Origin: Campylobacter concisus
GTDB taxonomy: Bacteria > Campylobacterota > Campylobacteria > Campylobacterales > Campylobacteraceae
DNA length: 64,000 nucleotides
Direction: 5' to 3'
NCBI RefSeq assembly: GCF_015229955.1
Contig: NZ_JAAKYZ010000003.1
Span: 62,001-126,000 of the forward strand
Program-made: the position numbers and the translations under genes
The notes under the pieces: generated by a model
The model's input: only the letters and a program-made list of their open reading frames with translations
What the model was told of the DNA's origin: nothing
Database searches by the model: none
Shown: positions 46,843 to 56,422 of the stretch, in pieces
Layout: each line of letters begins with the position of its first letter
Numbering within the stretch: position 1 is the first letter of the stretch

Positions 46843-48675
46843 TTATCTTAATAGCAATGAATTTTCACAAAGGTCTTCGATCTTTGAAATTTGCTCTTTA
46901 ACTCTTGCTTTTAAGCCATCAAGCATTGCTATTTTTAAACTATAAATTTCATTAAAATCGCTCTTTATATCAAGCAAAATTTTATTTAAAAACGAGCTAT
47001 TTGAGCACATTAAAGCTTCAAACTCATAAAGGCTAAACGCATCGAGCATACGCTCATAGACATCTTTTGCACTTGGAATATAAAGTGGCGTATTCATTTG
47101 CAGATGCGATTCCAGCGTCTTTTCTATCTTTTGTTTTATAAAATAAACCGCGAGTTTGAGCGCGTTTTCATAGTTTGAGGCTAGCTTTATATCAAGCTTT
47201 TCAAAAAACAAAGAGACCTTTTGTATGGCCTTAAATTTAGCCGTTTCATACTCTCTTAAAAAATTTTCATATGTCCGTCCGGCATAGGTATTTATGGATT
47301 TTGTTTCGTAAGCCAAGACTTGATCATCAAAGCTAGCGTAATTTTCATAGCGAGATTTATATATTAAAAATTTATCCTCTAAATTTTTATAAAGCTCATT
47401 AAACGCTGAAGTTATTGCATTTTCTAGCTCTTTTAAATCTTTTTTGTAGCGTTTAAAAAATTTATTAAAAACCACATCTTCGTAGATAAGTTTTGAAAAG
47501 ACTTCGTCGCTATCAAGGCTTATTACCTCAAAATTTTCACGCTTGTAAATTTCTTTATTTAAAAGCGTCTTTGAAGCGTTAAATTTTGTCTTTGAAAATG
47601 GCTTAAGTAGCTTAAATACCTCATCAGCAGCAAGTTTTATAACTTCACTCATTTGACTATATCTTAAAGCGATCTTTGGCTTAAACTCCTCTTTTATCGT
47701 CTCCAGCCTCCCATCTAATGAGCCACTAAATTCATCTAAAATAAACCGCGCATTATCATAAATTTCTAGATGTTTTTCTTGCTCGTTGGTTAGGAGTTTT
47801 ACGATCTTTTTTGCCCTTGCTTTTATGAAATTTTCTTTAAAGCTCTTGTCTAAAAAGCACTCTTTAATGGCCTTTAGAGCTTCGTTAAAATTTGAAGCTT
47901 CAAGTAGGCTATTATCATTATTTGTAATACCAAGAAGAGCTTGCTTTGATGAGATAGCGATGATATCCTCAAAAAGCTCGCCATAAGTTTGTCTAGCGTG
48001 CTTTAGCAAATTTTCAAGCTCGTCCTCACTTAGCTTGTCTTTTTGGTTGATTAGGCAGATCGCTTTTAGATCATTGGCTTTTAAAATTTCTTTGATACTT
48101 TCAAGCTCGCTTGCCTTTGCGGCGTTATTTGCAAGGCTTAGCCATATTGCGCCGCTAACCTTTTTTAGCGTATTTTTTGTCTCTTTTGTGTCAGCATCTC
48201 TTAGCGAGTTTAGGCCAGGAGTGTCGATGAAATTTATCTCTTTTAAAATTTCACTTGGTGCATAAAGCGTCATACCAGAAACTTGCTCGCCTAACTTATT
48301 TAGCTCGGCTAGATCGCTACTTGCTAGCAGGCTTTCGCTACCGTTTATAAATTTCACGCTTAGAAGTGGCATCTTTGCAAATTTTAGCCTCACAGCCTTT
48401 GCGGTGACTGGAGTTAGTCCTGATGGCAAGATATCTTGACCAAGAAGTGCGTTTAAAAATGTTGATTTTCCACTTGAAAATTGACCGATAACAGCTATTA
48501 GTGGTGGTTCATTTAGAGTGTCTATTAGTAAATTTAAGCTCTCTTTTATCTGCTCGCTTATATGCAAACTAGGATCGTTTAGGTCATTTATGAGCCTAGC
48601 TAGCTCACCCTTAAAATCATTTGTAAAGACCTTAAAATATCTCGCTTTGTAGGCATTTATAAACTCATTAAACAT
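46843..48675 (-). CDS. Bacterial dynamin-like GTPase (DLP2-like)
   Basis: A 610-residue large GTPase. G1/P-loop GQFSSGKST (residues 64-72), switch-2 FIDTPGLNS and G4 NQKD are all visible. Long helical regions follow, with a hydrophobic, membrane-proximal helix pattern. Size and tandem arrangement match C. jejuni Cj0412 (DLP2), which works with DLP1 as a membrane-tethering heteromer. It overlaps the larger dynamin gene by 8 bp and is the distal gene of the pair. Confidence 0.87.
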   Translation of the reverse strand: MFNEFINAYKARYFKVFTNDFKGELARLINDLNDPSLHISEQIKESLNLLIDTLNEPPLIAVIGQFSSGKSTFLNALLGQDILPSGLTPVTAKAVRLKFAKMPLLSVKFINGSESLLASSDLAELNKLGEQVSGMTLYAPSEILKEINFIDTPGLNSLRDADTKETKNTLKKVSGAIWLSLANNAAKASELESIKEILKANDLKAICLINQKDKLSEDELENLLKHARQTYGELFEDIIAISSKQALLGITNNDNSLLEASNFNEALKAIKECFLDKSFKENFIKARAKKIVKLLTNEQEKHLEIYDNARFILDEFSGSLDGRLETIKEEFKPKIALRYSQMSEVIKLAADEVFKLLKPFSKTKFNASKTLLNKEIYKRENFEVISLDSDEVFSKLIYEDVVFNKFFKRYKKDLKELENAITSAFNELYKNLEDKFLIYKSRYENYASFDDQVLAYETKSINTYAGRTYENFLREYETAKFKAIQKVSLFFEKLDIKLASNYENALKLAVYFIKQKIEKTLESHLQMNTPLYIPSAKDVYERMLDAFSLYEFEALMCSNSSFLNKILLDIKSDFNEIYSLKIAMLDGLKARVKEQISKIEDLCENSLLLR

Positions 48676-50755
48676 TTTTAATATCCTCTAAAAGTGAGTA
48701 AATTTCATCTTGCAAGGAGGTCTTTTGTTTAAGCTTTGAAATTGAGCTTTGATTTTGTAAATTTAGCTCATTAAGTTTTTCATTGAGCACTAAAAGTCTT
48801 TGGTTTAGAGTCTCTTTTTGGCTCATCTCATAAGCCTTTACTCGCTCTTTTAGCAGCTTTTTTTCATGTTCTGCTAGCGTCTCACAAAACTGCGATATGC
48901 TTTTATTGTTAAGTAAATTTTGTCTTAAACCCAAAAGCGCCTCATCTGGCTCATTTTTGCTTAAAATTTTAGCTTCAAGCTCATCTAAAAGCTCGCTAAA
49001 ATCAAGCTCTACGCCCATTTGCTTTAAAAAGTCATTTATACTAAAAATTTTATTTTCACTCACCTTAAAGCCATCAAAACTTAAAGCAATATTTTGCTCG
49101 CATGACTTTGTCTGCACTAAAGTTTCATTTCTAGCCTCTCTCATAAGTGCCGCAACTCCGTCACAAAGTGTAGTTTTCGCTATTTGTGTAAGACGTTTTA
49201 GATTTAAATTTTCTCTTTTGCTTTTACAGTAAGCGATTTCACTCTTAATCTTTTCATTTAGATTTTGTAGTAGTGCTTCAAGCCCCATTTTATAGATATC
49301 TTTTGCATTTTTATCATCGAGTTTTTTTAGCTCGGTTTCTAAAAGCCTTTCAAGTTTTATGAAATTTTCATTAAGAGAATTTTTGATATTTGCTTGCTCG
49401 TTTTGCAAAGCTTCTAGCTCTAAACCAAATGCCTTAAGCTCTAAAATTTCAGCCTTTGTGGCTTCGAGTTTTGTTTTTAAAATATTTTGTAATTCTTTTT
49501 GATATGAGCTTAAAATTAGAGCTGATTTTTTAGAGTCTTTACCAAAAAGCACATCGTAAAGATACTCTTTAAACTCCGGCACACCACTATTTAAAGCGCC
49601 ATCAAGATAAGCTTTTGCACTAAGGGCAAAATAATCTATCTTTATATCATTTATCTGCTCGCCAATCGCCTTTTTTACGTAGTTAAGCGTTTCATTAATA
49701 TCCTTTGCGTTTAACTCATCAGCGTGAGTTAGCACGATAGCAACTCTTACGATGTGCGAGTTTTCAAGGCATTTTTTCAAAAATAGTGCGTCTTTTTGCG
49801 TTGCGCTTTGCGAAGCATTCATGAGATGAGCCAAAAGGTCGCACTCTTTCATAAAATTTGTAGTAATTTGCTCTCTTAAAACAATCGCATCATCTATGCC
49901 CGGAGTGTCTATGATGCAGACATTATCTCTTAAAAGCTCCAAGTCATCATAAAGCTCAACGCTTTTTACGAGATTTGCCGTTTTTGAGCTTGAAGATGTA
50001 TAGTTTTTTATCTCATCTAGGCTGATCTCTACGCTATTAGCTAGTAAATTTTTGCTTGAAAGTCCAAGCTTTTCTAGCTCGTATGGGCTATAAAAATTTA
50101 CCTTTGCATGGCTATTTGATGCGTGCTTTAAGATGGTTAAATTTATGGTTTCAGGCACATTTGAAGTGCCTAGGACGGATTTGTTTAAAAGCGCATTTAA
50201 AAGCGTTGATTTGCCAGAGTTTATGATGCCGCTTACTGCGATGTTAAAAAGCGTTTCATTTGATCTTTTCTTGGCATTTTTCAAAGCTAGTAAAAATTCT
50301 TTATCTTCATCAAGCATGCTTGCTTTTTCATTTATCTCGTTTAGAAAATCCAAGCTCTTGTGAAAATGATCTTTTGGCTTTGCATTAGAAATTTCAGCCT
50401 TATTTTGATTTGAGTTTTTGCTTATAAATTTTATTAAAAAATCAAATTTTTCATGGCTAATTATCTTTTCGTCACGTAGCCTTTGTAAGTAGATTATGAG
50501 TTCATCGCTTGAAATTTTTGCCTCATTTAGTGCTTTTAGCGTGGCTAGCTGGGCACTTTGTATGCTAAAGATATCAAGTCCAACGCCTAGTTTTTTTAAG
50601 ATAGTTCTAAACTCAGCAAGAGCCATAAACTCATCTAAATTTTTCTCATCACAAGATAAAAGAAGCGCCAGTAGATCTGGGTAAAAAGGTACGCTCGCAT
50701 CAGTGTTGGCGTAAATTTTATTTAAATGCCAAGCGTGATTTAAAAACTCGTCCAT
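48668..50755 (-). CDS. Bacterial dynamin-like GTPase (DLP1-like)
   Basis: A 695-residue large GTPase with an N-terminal helical extension of about 170 residues before the GTPase domain. G1 is SGIINSGKSTLLNALL (about residue 175), switch-2 is CIIDTPGIDDA and G4 is LTHADE. The C-terminal half is a long coiled coil. It corresponds to C. jejuni Cj0411 (DLP1). The family remodels or tethers membranes, and the physiological role in Campylobacter is not settled. It has its own upstream region of about 100 bp after tsaD. Confidence 0.87.
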   Translation of the reverse strand: MDEFLNHAWHLNKIYANTDASVPFYPDLLALLLSCDEKNLDEFMALAEFRTILKKLGVGLDIFSIQSAQLATLKALNEAKISSDELIIYLQRLRDEKIISHEKFDFLIKFISKNSNQNKAEISNAKPKDHFHKSLDFLNEINEKASMLDEDKEFLLALKNAKKRSNETLFNIAVSGIINSGKSTLLNALLNKSVLGTSNVPETINLTILKHASNSHAKVNFYSPYELEKLGLSSKNLLANSVEISLDEIKNYTSSSSKTANLVKSVELYDDLELLRDNVCIIDTPGIDDAIVLREQITTNFMKECDLLAHLMNASQSATQKDALFLKKCLENSHIVRVAIVLTHADELNAKDINETLNYVKKAIGEQINDIKIDYFALSAKAYLDGALNSGVPEFKEYLYDVLFGKDSKKSALILSSYQKELQNILKTKLEATKAEILELKAFGLELEALQNEQANIKNSLNENFIKLERLLETELKKLDDKNAKDIYKMGLEALLQNLNEKIKSEIAYCKSKRENLNLKRLTQIAKTTLCDGVAALMREARNETLVQTKSCEQNIALSFDGFKVSENKIFSINDFLKQMGVELDFSELLDELEAKILSKNEPDEALLGLRQNLLNNKSISQFCETLAEHEKKLLKERVKAYEMSQKETLNQRLLVLNEKLNELNLQNQSSISKLKQKTSLQDEIYSLLEDIKNV

Positions 50756-50851
50756 TAAAGATTCTTTTTTTGAAATTTTTTAGATTTTATTACGTTTTTA
50801 CTTACGAAGCTATCAAGATTTAGGCGCAAAATTTTATGTTTTTTAAAAAGT

Positions 50852-51859
50852 TTAATTTAACTCAAGCTTTTTAAAGCTAACTCTTGGGTTTATATTTAGC
50901 TCGCTATGGTTTACAAACTCGCCTTTTAGGTATTTTTCACGTCCTGCTCTTGCTATCATTAAGGCATTGTCAGAGCAAAACTCAAGTGGAGCTAGCAAAA
51001 GCTCGCACTCATTTTTTTGGCAAAGCGTTTCAAGTCTTTTTCGTAAATTTAGATTTGCACTTGCACCGCCAACTACGCCAAAACGCTTAAAATTTCTTAA
51101 ACAAAAGACCTTTTCAAGCTTGTTTAAAATGTGCCCACAGGCAGTATTTTCAAATGCGTAGCAGATGTCAGAAATATCTTTTGGAGTGATACTTTTTAGC
51201 TTTGAAATTTCGACTCTGACTTGGTTTTTAAGCCCTGAAAAACTATATTCAAGGCGTTTATCATGAAGAAGTGGAATGGTAAAATGAAACCTCTCTTTGT
51301 CTTTGCAAAGTAGGGCATTTTGCTGAACTACGGCACCGCCTGGATAGCCAAGATCAAGCATTTTAGCAACCTTGTCAAAGCTCTCACCAAAGCTATCATC
51401 GCTAGTGCTTGCTAGCTCAGTGATTTCACCATTTTCGTCAATCTCTAGGATCATCGTATGCCCACCACTTACTAGCAGGACGCCAAGTGGAAAGGTGGCT
51501 TCGCGATCTAAAAATAGTGAGTAGATGTGGCCAACTAAATGATTTACGGCAATTAGCGGGATATTTAGAGCCACGCTTAGCGCTTTTGCCATACTGACGC
51601 CGCCTATTAGGCTCACACTTAACCCTGGCTCATTTGTCACAGCGACCGCTTTTATATCTTTAAAATTTGGCAAGATATCCTCTAAAAGTGCTGGCAGTGC
51701 CTTTGTGTGAAGTCTAGCTGCAAGCTCAGGAACAACGCCACCAAAGATAGCGTGCTCCTCCTCTTGAGAAATTTTTTTATAATAAATTTTCTCTAAAGTG
51801 CGTTCATCTATTAGTGCGACCGAGCTATCATCGCAGCTACTTTCGATGCCAAGTATCAT
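50852..51859 (-). CDS. tsaD: tRNA N6-adenosine threonylcarbamoyltransferase
   Basis: Transfers the threonylcarbamoyl group to A37 of ANN-decoding tRNAs. The 335-residue ASKHA-fold protein begins ILGIESSCDDSSVALID. The metal-binding histidines are in VNHLVGHIYSLF, after VTNEPGLSVSLIGG. GVVGGASANLNLR and the DNALMIARAG segment close the fold. It overlaps pgp1 by ATGA, the same order as C. jejuni gcp-Cj1345c. Confidence 0.95.
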   Translation of the reverse strand: MILGIESSCDDSSVALIDERTLEKIYYKKISQEEEHAIFGGVVPELAARLHTKALPALLEDILPNFKDIKAVAVTNEPGLSVSLIGGVSMAKALSVALNIPLIAVNHLVGHIYSLFLDREATFPLGVLLVSGGHTMILEIDENGEITELASTSDDSFGESFDKVAKMLDLGYPGGAVVQQNALLCKDKERFHFTIPLLHDKRLEYSFSGLKNQVRVEISKLKSITPKDISDICYAFENTACGHILNKLEKVFCLRNFKRFGVVGGASANLNLRKRLETLCQKNECELLLAPLEFCSDNALMIARAGREKYLKGEFVNHSELNINPRVSFKKLELN

Positions 51860-53148
51860 TTAAACTCCGCTAAGATCATGCCAGCAAATTTCTCTTTGCC
51901 ATCTTCGTTTTTATAAAACTCGACTCGGTAAATTTTGCTGTCTTTATCGATGCTGTAGCTTTTATTTAGGCTATTTTTAGTCACTTCTTGCTCGCTCTCA
52001 TCTATACTTTTTGTGCCATATCCTATGACATTTACGCGCACGTTTTTGAGCGCTTTAATTTTAAAGCTCTTTTTCACGCTAAATTTATCGCCACTTTTTA
52101 ATGTAAGCTCGCTGCCGTCGCTTATTAGTGAAATTTCCTCAAGCGGCTTTGCAAACTCAAAATATTGTGGCTTTAGCCTAGTAACAAAGCGGTTGCCGTA
52201 CTGCACTTTGAAGCTACCATTTTCTTTTATAACGGCTATTAGCGGATTTGGTGAGCTGTAATTTAACTCGCCTTTTTTAAGTGGGACAAAATTTATTAAA
52301 GGCTTTAGATTTTTAAGGCTTATCGCGTATGAATTTTCAAGTTCAAGTCTGATCTCTTTTTCGATTGCTTTTTTTACGCTTTTAACATCAAGATTAAACG
52401 GCCTAGTAAAGCTAATGCCAGCCTTTTTCATATATTCTTCAATGGCGATTAGATGGTAATAAGTCCTTTGCTCGGCGTTCAAATTTTTACTAGCTTCGTT
52501 TGCAAAGGCTGATTTATTTTGCGTGATAGCATAGTAAGTTAGGCTTTTTAGCATCTCTTTATCACCCATTGCGGTGTGCGTATTTTTGATGTGATACTGG
52601 TGCTTTGGATCTATTAGGTGCTTATTTAACACGTCTTTTACGCTTGAAGCAATGTTTTCAAGCTCTGGATATTTTGAACCAGGAAGTGTGCTTTGGTCTA
52701 TTATGCAAGTATTGCCCCATTTATCTGGATTTTCGTCTTTGTTTATAAATTTATCTCTGTAATAGCCGCTTCCATCGTGCAAATTTAAGATGAGCGTAAC
52801 GTTTTTGTCGGTTATGACGTCTTTTATCTTCATCACTGAGTTGTAATCAGGATCGTTTTTATCGACATGGGCAAATTTTCTATTCATATCGCCTTTTGTA
52901 CCACGACTTCGCTCGATTATGCTTGGGAAATTTAAATTTGGCACGACCCAAAGCGAACCTTTTGTGATGTTATAGTCAGTTGCCACGATAGAGGCTGCCA
53001 AAAATCCACCTGGCTCATCGCCTTGAATACCGCCGATTAACAACATCGTATTTTCGCTTGGCTCACCTTTTTTGATAAGCGCATAGTCTAAAGTATTGGC
53101 TAAACTAGCAGTGGTAAAGGTTAGTAAAAAAAGTAAAAATTTACGCAT
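51856..53148 (-). CDS. pgp1: Peptidoglycan DL-carboxypeptidase (M99 family), cell shape
   Basis: Trims tripeptide stems to dipeptides in the periplasm; in C. jejuni this gives the helical cell shape (Pgp1; Csd4 in H. pylori). The 430-residue protein has a signal peptide (FLLFLLTFTTASLAN). The zinc-site motif is GGIQGDEPGG (Gln and Glu ligands), with a His in ILNLHDGSGYY. The Gln-type site is typical of M99. The neighbours tsaD, dxr and cdsA match the C. jejuni locus, with uraA inserted between pgp1 and dxr here. Confidence 0.9.
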   Translation of the reverse strand: MRKFLLFLLTFTTASLANTLDYALIKKGEPSENTMLLIGGIQGDEPGGFLAASIVATDYNITKGSLWVVPNLNFPSIIERSRGTKGDMNRKFAHVDKNDPDYNSVMKIKDVITDKNVTLILNLHDGSGYYRDKFINKDENPDKWGNTCIIDQSTLPGSKYPELENIASSVKDVLNKHLIDPKHQYHIKNTHTAMGDKEMLKSLTYYAITQNKSAFANEASKNLNAEQRTYYHLIAIEEYMKKAGISFTRPFNLDVKSVKKAIEKEIRLELENSYAISLKNLKPLINFVPLKKGELNYSSPNPLIAVIKENGSFKVQYGNRFVTRLKPQYFEFAKPLEEISLISDGSELTLKSGDKFSVKKSFKIKALKNVRVNVIGYGTKSIDESEQEVTKNSLNKSYSIDKDSKIYRVEFYKNEDGKEKFAGMILAEFK

Positions 53149-54383
53149 TAATATCCTTCATAATGCTTTGTCTTTGGTAAAAGCAAATTTAAAACTATAC
53201 CAGTAACCGCGCCAAGCCCTATGCCTGAAAATTTAACCGCTCCAAGGTCAAGTACCATGCCGCCGATAGCAAAGATAAAGATGAGGGCTACGATTATCAT
53301 ATTTCTAGGGTCTGCAAGATCGACTTTGTTTTTTATAAGCGTCTCCATGCCAACGCTTGCGATGATACCAAAAAGTAGCAGCATGATACCGCCGATGACT
53401 GGGGCTGGGATAGTTGAGAGTACAGCTCCTAGCTTGCCAACAAAGGCTAGTACAATGGCAGTGATTGCTGCAAAGGTCATGATTGCTGGATTATAAGCTT
53501 TTGTAAGGCTAACTGCGCCTGTGACCTCTGAGTATGTAGTGTTTGGCGGACCACCAAAAAAAGCAGCAAGCGAAGTAGCAAGTCCATCTCCAAGGAGTGT
53601 GTTTTTAAGGCCTGGATTTTTTAGAAAATCTTCTTTTGTAACATTTGATATAGCAAGCATATCGCCTATATGCTCGATCGCTGGAGCGATAGCGATAGGT
53701 ATCATATAAATTATCGCTTCAAACTCAAATTTTGGTGTGGTGAAATTTGGCATTCTAAACCAAGGTGCATTAAAGATAGGTGTAAAATCAACCATGCCAA
53801 AGCAGTAAGCTACGATGTATCCGGTGATAATACCAAGCAAAATAGGTATAAGCCTAAACATGCCACGCCCAAGCATCATCACTAAAATAGTAGCCACTAA
53901 CGAAATGCCAGCGACGATCATCGCCTCATTTTGTGTATAAATTTCAGTAGCTGATGTTGCCATTTTGACGGCATTTGGAGCAAGGATAAGGCCTATTGTC
54001 ATGATGACAGGTCCAACGACAACTGGAGGCAAAAATTTATGCAAAATTTTCTCTCCGCCAAATCGGACCACGAGGCTTAAAACAACGTAGAAAAATCCAG
54101 CAAATATAACGCCCCCCATCGTCACGGCTATGCCCCATTTTTCGATACCGTACTGAAGTGGCGCGATAAAAGCAAAGGAGCTTGCTAAAAAAATAGGGGG
54201 AACATTTTTTCTAGTGATTAGCTGAAAAAGTAGCGTGCCAAGACCGGCCGTAAAGAGAGCTACGTTTGCATCTAATCCCGTAAGTATCGGCACTAATACC
54301 AGTGCACCAAAAGCAACAAATAAAAACTGAACACCAATTAAGCTTTGTTTGGGATCAAATTTATAACCCTCATACCTTTGCAT
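53148..54383 (-). CDS. uraA: Uracil permease (NCS2 family)
   Basis: A 411-residue inner-membrane symporter with about 14 membrane spans. Family features include FVAFGALVLVPILTGLD at the N terminus, the substrate-site region IAIAPAIEHIGDMLAIS and GDGLATSLAAFFGGPPNTTYSE, typical of UraA. It overlaps dxr by 14 bp upstream and pgp1 by 1 bp downstream. It imports uracil for pyrimidine salvage. In C. jejuni this gene is not in the same position as far as I recall, so it may be an insertion in this lineage. Confidence 0.9.
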   Translation of the reverse strand: MQRYEGYKFDPKQSLIGVQFLFVAFGALVLVPILTGLDANVALFTAGLGTLLFQLITRKNVPPIFLASSFAFIAPLQYGIEKWGIAVTMGGVIFAGFFYVVLSLVVRFGGEKILHKFLPPVVVGPVIMTIGLILAPNAVKMATSATEIYTQNEAMIVAGISLVATILVMMLGRGMFRLIPILLGIITGYIVAYCFGMVDFTPIFNAPWFRMPNFTTPKFEFEAIIYMIPIAIAPAIEHIGDMLAISNVTKEDFLKNPGLKNTLLGDGLATSLAAFFGGPPNTTYSEVTGAVSLTKAYNPAIMTFAAITAIVLAFVGKLGAVLSTIPAPVIGGIMLLLFGIIASVGMETLIKNKVDLADPRNMIIVALIFIFAIGGMVLDLGAVKFSGIGLGAVTGIVLNLLLPKTKHYEGY

Positions 54384-55479
54384 TTAGCATCCTTTTTGCG
54401 TAATTTCTAACTTCTTTATCAACTTCAAAAATTTCATCAATATTTGAAATTTTAATATTTCTAAAATTTTTAACAGAGCTTAAAACGAGCCTTGAGATAT
54501 CCAAAAATGAGCATTTTCTCTCTAAAAAGCTAAATACTCCAACCTCATTTGCTGCATTTATCACCACACCTAGATCAGGGTTTGCTAGTACTTCATCTTT
54601 TAGCGAAAAAATGGGATATTTTTTAAGGCTGATTTTATGAAATTTTATATTTTTTAGATCAAGTAAATTTGCATGCGAAACGATATTTTCATTGATATTT
54701 TCAAACATAGCATGAGCGATAGCTAGTTTCATGTCAGGTTGCGAGAGGTGCATCGTGCTTGAGCCGTCTATAAATTCAACTACGGCATGTATCGCAGAAG
54801 TTGGCTCTATCACAGCCTCGATCTCCTTGATGCCATAAAGCCAGTAAGCTTCCATCACCTCAAAAAGCTTATTTGCCATCGTCGCACTATCAATCGTAAT
54901 CTTTGCGCCCATATCCCAGTTTGGATGCTTCAAAGCATCACTTGGTGTGGCGTCTTTTAGAAATTTCATCGGCTTTTTATAAAATGCGCCTCCACTTGCT
55001 GTGATAATGAGTCTTTTTGGTGCAGCTTTATTTTCAAGTAGAAATTTAAGCCCAAAATGCTCGCTGTCTATTGGTAAAATTTCTCTAGTTTTTAGAAATT
55101 TGCCACCAACAACAAGGCTCTCTTTGTTTGCAAGCGCAAGTCTTTTGCCAAGAGCTTGTGTCTTTAGACTAGGGGCAAGGCCGGCAAATCCAACAAGGGC
55201 GTTTATTACCTTTTTTGAGCTTGAAATTTCTAGCATTTGTAGTAGCCCAGCCTCACCAAAAAAGATATTTTTAGTTTCTATATTTTTTACGTTTTTAACT
55301 AGCTTTTCATCGCCTAAGCAGATAAATTTTGGCTTAAATTTTAAGATTTGCTCATTTAGCAAATCTACATTTTTAGCGCAGCTTAACGCCTCAACCTCTA
55401 CGCCAAATTTTTCGCAAAGATTAAGGGCGTTTTTGCCGATTGAACCAGTTGAGCCAAGTATTACCACGAGAGCGACCAA
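54370..55479 (-). CDS. dxr: 1-deoxy-D-xylulose 5-phosphate reductoisomerase
   Basis: Second step of the MEP isoprenoid pathway, NADPH-dependent. The 369-residue protein shows the Rossmann VVILGSTGSIGKNAL, the LALANKESLVVGG region, the active-site acidic residues in IDSEHFGLKF, and the flexible-loop region PNWDMGAKITIDSATMANK. The 5' end overlaps cdsA by 19 bp, so the two are co-translated. Confidence 0.96.
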   Translation of the reverse strand: MVALVVILGSTGSIGKNALNLCEKFGVEVEALSCAKNVDLLNEQILKFKPKFICLGDEKLVKNVKNIETKNIFFGEAGLLQMLEISSSKKVINALVGFAGLAPSLKTQALGKRLALANKESLVVGGKFLKTREILPIDSEHFGLKFLLENKAAPKRLIITASGGAFYKKPMKFLKDATPSDALKHPNWDMGAKITIDSATMANKLFEVMEAYWLYGIKEIEAVIEPTSAIHAVVEFIDGSSTMHLSQPDMKLAIAHAMFENINENIVSHANLLDLKNIKFHKISLKKYPIFSLKDEVLANPDLGVVINAANEVGVFSFLERKCSFLDISRLVLSSVKNFRNIKISNIDEIFEVDKEVRNYAKRMLNAKV

Positions 55480-56192
55480 AGTAGGGCTACTACGCCAAAT
55501 AAATAGCCATCTATCCTATCAAGCATGCCGCCGTGTCCTGGGAATAGCGAACCACTGTCTTTGACGCCGCAAAGTCTTTTTAAGTAGCTCTCAAAGAGAT
55601 CTCCCCAGACCGCAAACACGCAGACTAAAAAGCTTGAGAATAAAATTTGAAAAAATCCTTCGGTTACAAAATTTCCAACAATGCAGCCAATTACAGTGCC
55701 TATCGCCACACCGCCTGCTGCACCTTCGATTGTTTTGTTTGGTGAGCTTGGGCTAAATGGATGTTTGCCAAACATTTTACCAACAAAAAATGCACCACTA
55801 TCGCTTGCAACGACGCTTAATATAAGCCATGCAAGATAGCCTACGCCATACTCTGAGTAAAGCATCCACATCATAAAGATCGGCGTGGTCGGATATACAA
55901 AGGGTGCGACTAGCTTTAAATTTTCACTTTTTATGTGAGCTAGGATCGAAGCAACCAGCATGATAGCAAGGATCGCTATGAAAATTGGATTTGTAAAATA
56001 TGTAAGCACATAAAAAGCAAGTGCGGCAAAAACTAGCTGTTTGTGATCGATATTATAAAGCTTGAGCGACTCATTAAATGCAAAATAAAGCACAGCGCCG
56101 AGCAAGATAAAATTTAAAATATAATTATCAATAAAAAAAACTACTAAAATAGCAACAAACATCAAAACGCCAGTGATTATGCGAGATTGCAT
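55461..56192 (-). CDS. cdsA: Phosphatidate cytidylyltransferase (CDP-diglyceride synthase)
   Basis: Activates phosphatidic acid with CTP for phospholipid synthesis. The 243-residue protein has about seven membrane segments. The family signature is at the C terminus: LKRLCGVKDSGSLFPGHGG followed by LDRIDG. SDSGAFFVGKMFGKHPFSPS is the catalytic metal region. It is the first gene of the cdsA-dxr-uraA-pgp1-tsaD minus-strand run, divergent from the pirin gene. Confidence 0.95.
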   Translation of the reverse strand: MQSRIITGVLMFVAILVVFFIDNYILNFILLGAVLYFAFNESLKLYNIDHKQLVFAALAFYVLTYFTNPIFIAILAIMLVASILAHIKSENLKLVAPFVYPTTPIFMMWMLYSEYGVGYLAWLILSVVASDSGAFFVGKMFGKHPFSPSSPNKTIEGAAGGVAIGTVIGCIVGNFVTEGFFQILFSSFLVCVFAVWGDLFESYLKRLCGVKDSGSLFPGHGGMLDRIDGYLFGVVALLWSLSW

Positions 56193-56384
56193 ATCCTCTC
56201 CTTAAAATCGTTATTTCACTGTAATTATAACACTTAAATTTTAGACGGCGTTTAGGTGATAAAATTTTAATAATTAACTTCTGCAGATGTGTGAAATTTG
56301 CTTTTTGGTTTATTGGTCTAAGATTTGTTTAAGAAACTTAATAAGTATTTATTGAAATTAAATTATATGTTAATGGCACCTTTT

Positions 56385-56390
56385 TATAAT
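56385..56390 (+). promoter_or_regulatory. Putative -10 element for the pirin gene
   Basis: TATAAT preceded by a T run, 33 bases before the ATG at 56423. A short palindrome TTAAG-AAA-CTTAA lies at 56329-56341, upstream of the promoter, and might be an operator. Confidence 0.5.
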
Positions 56391-56422
56391 CTCCGCACGA
56401 AAATAAAAAATAAGGAGAAAAC

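Noticed and set aside
53148-54370. uraA as evidence for a mobile insertion between dxr and pgp1
   Set aside because: The gene overlaps both neighbours and has no repeats or composition change, so it looks like an established operon member.
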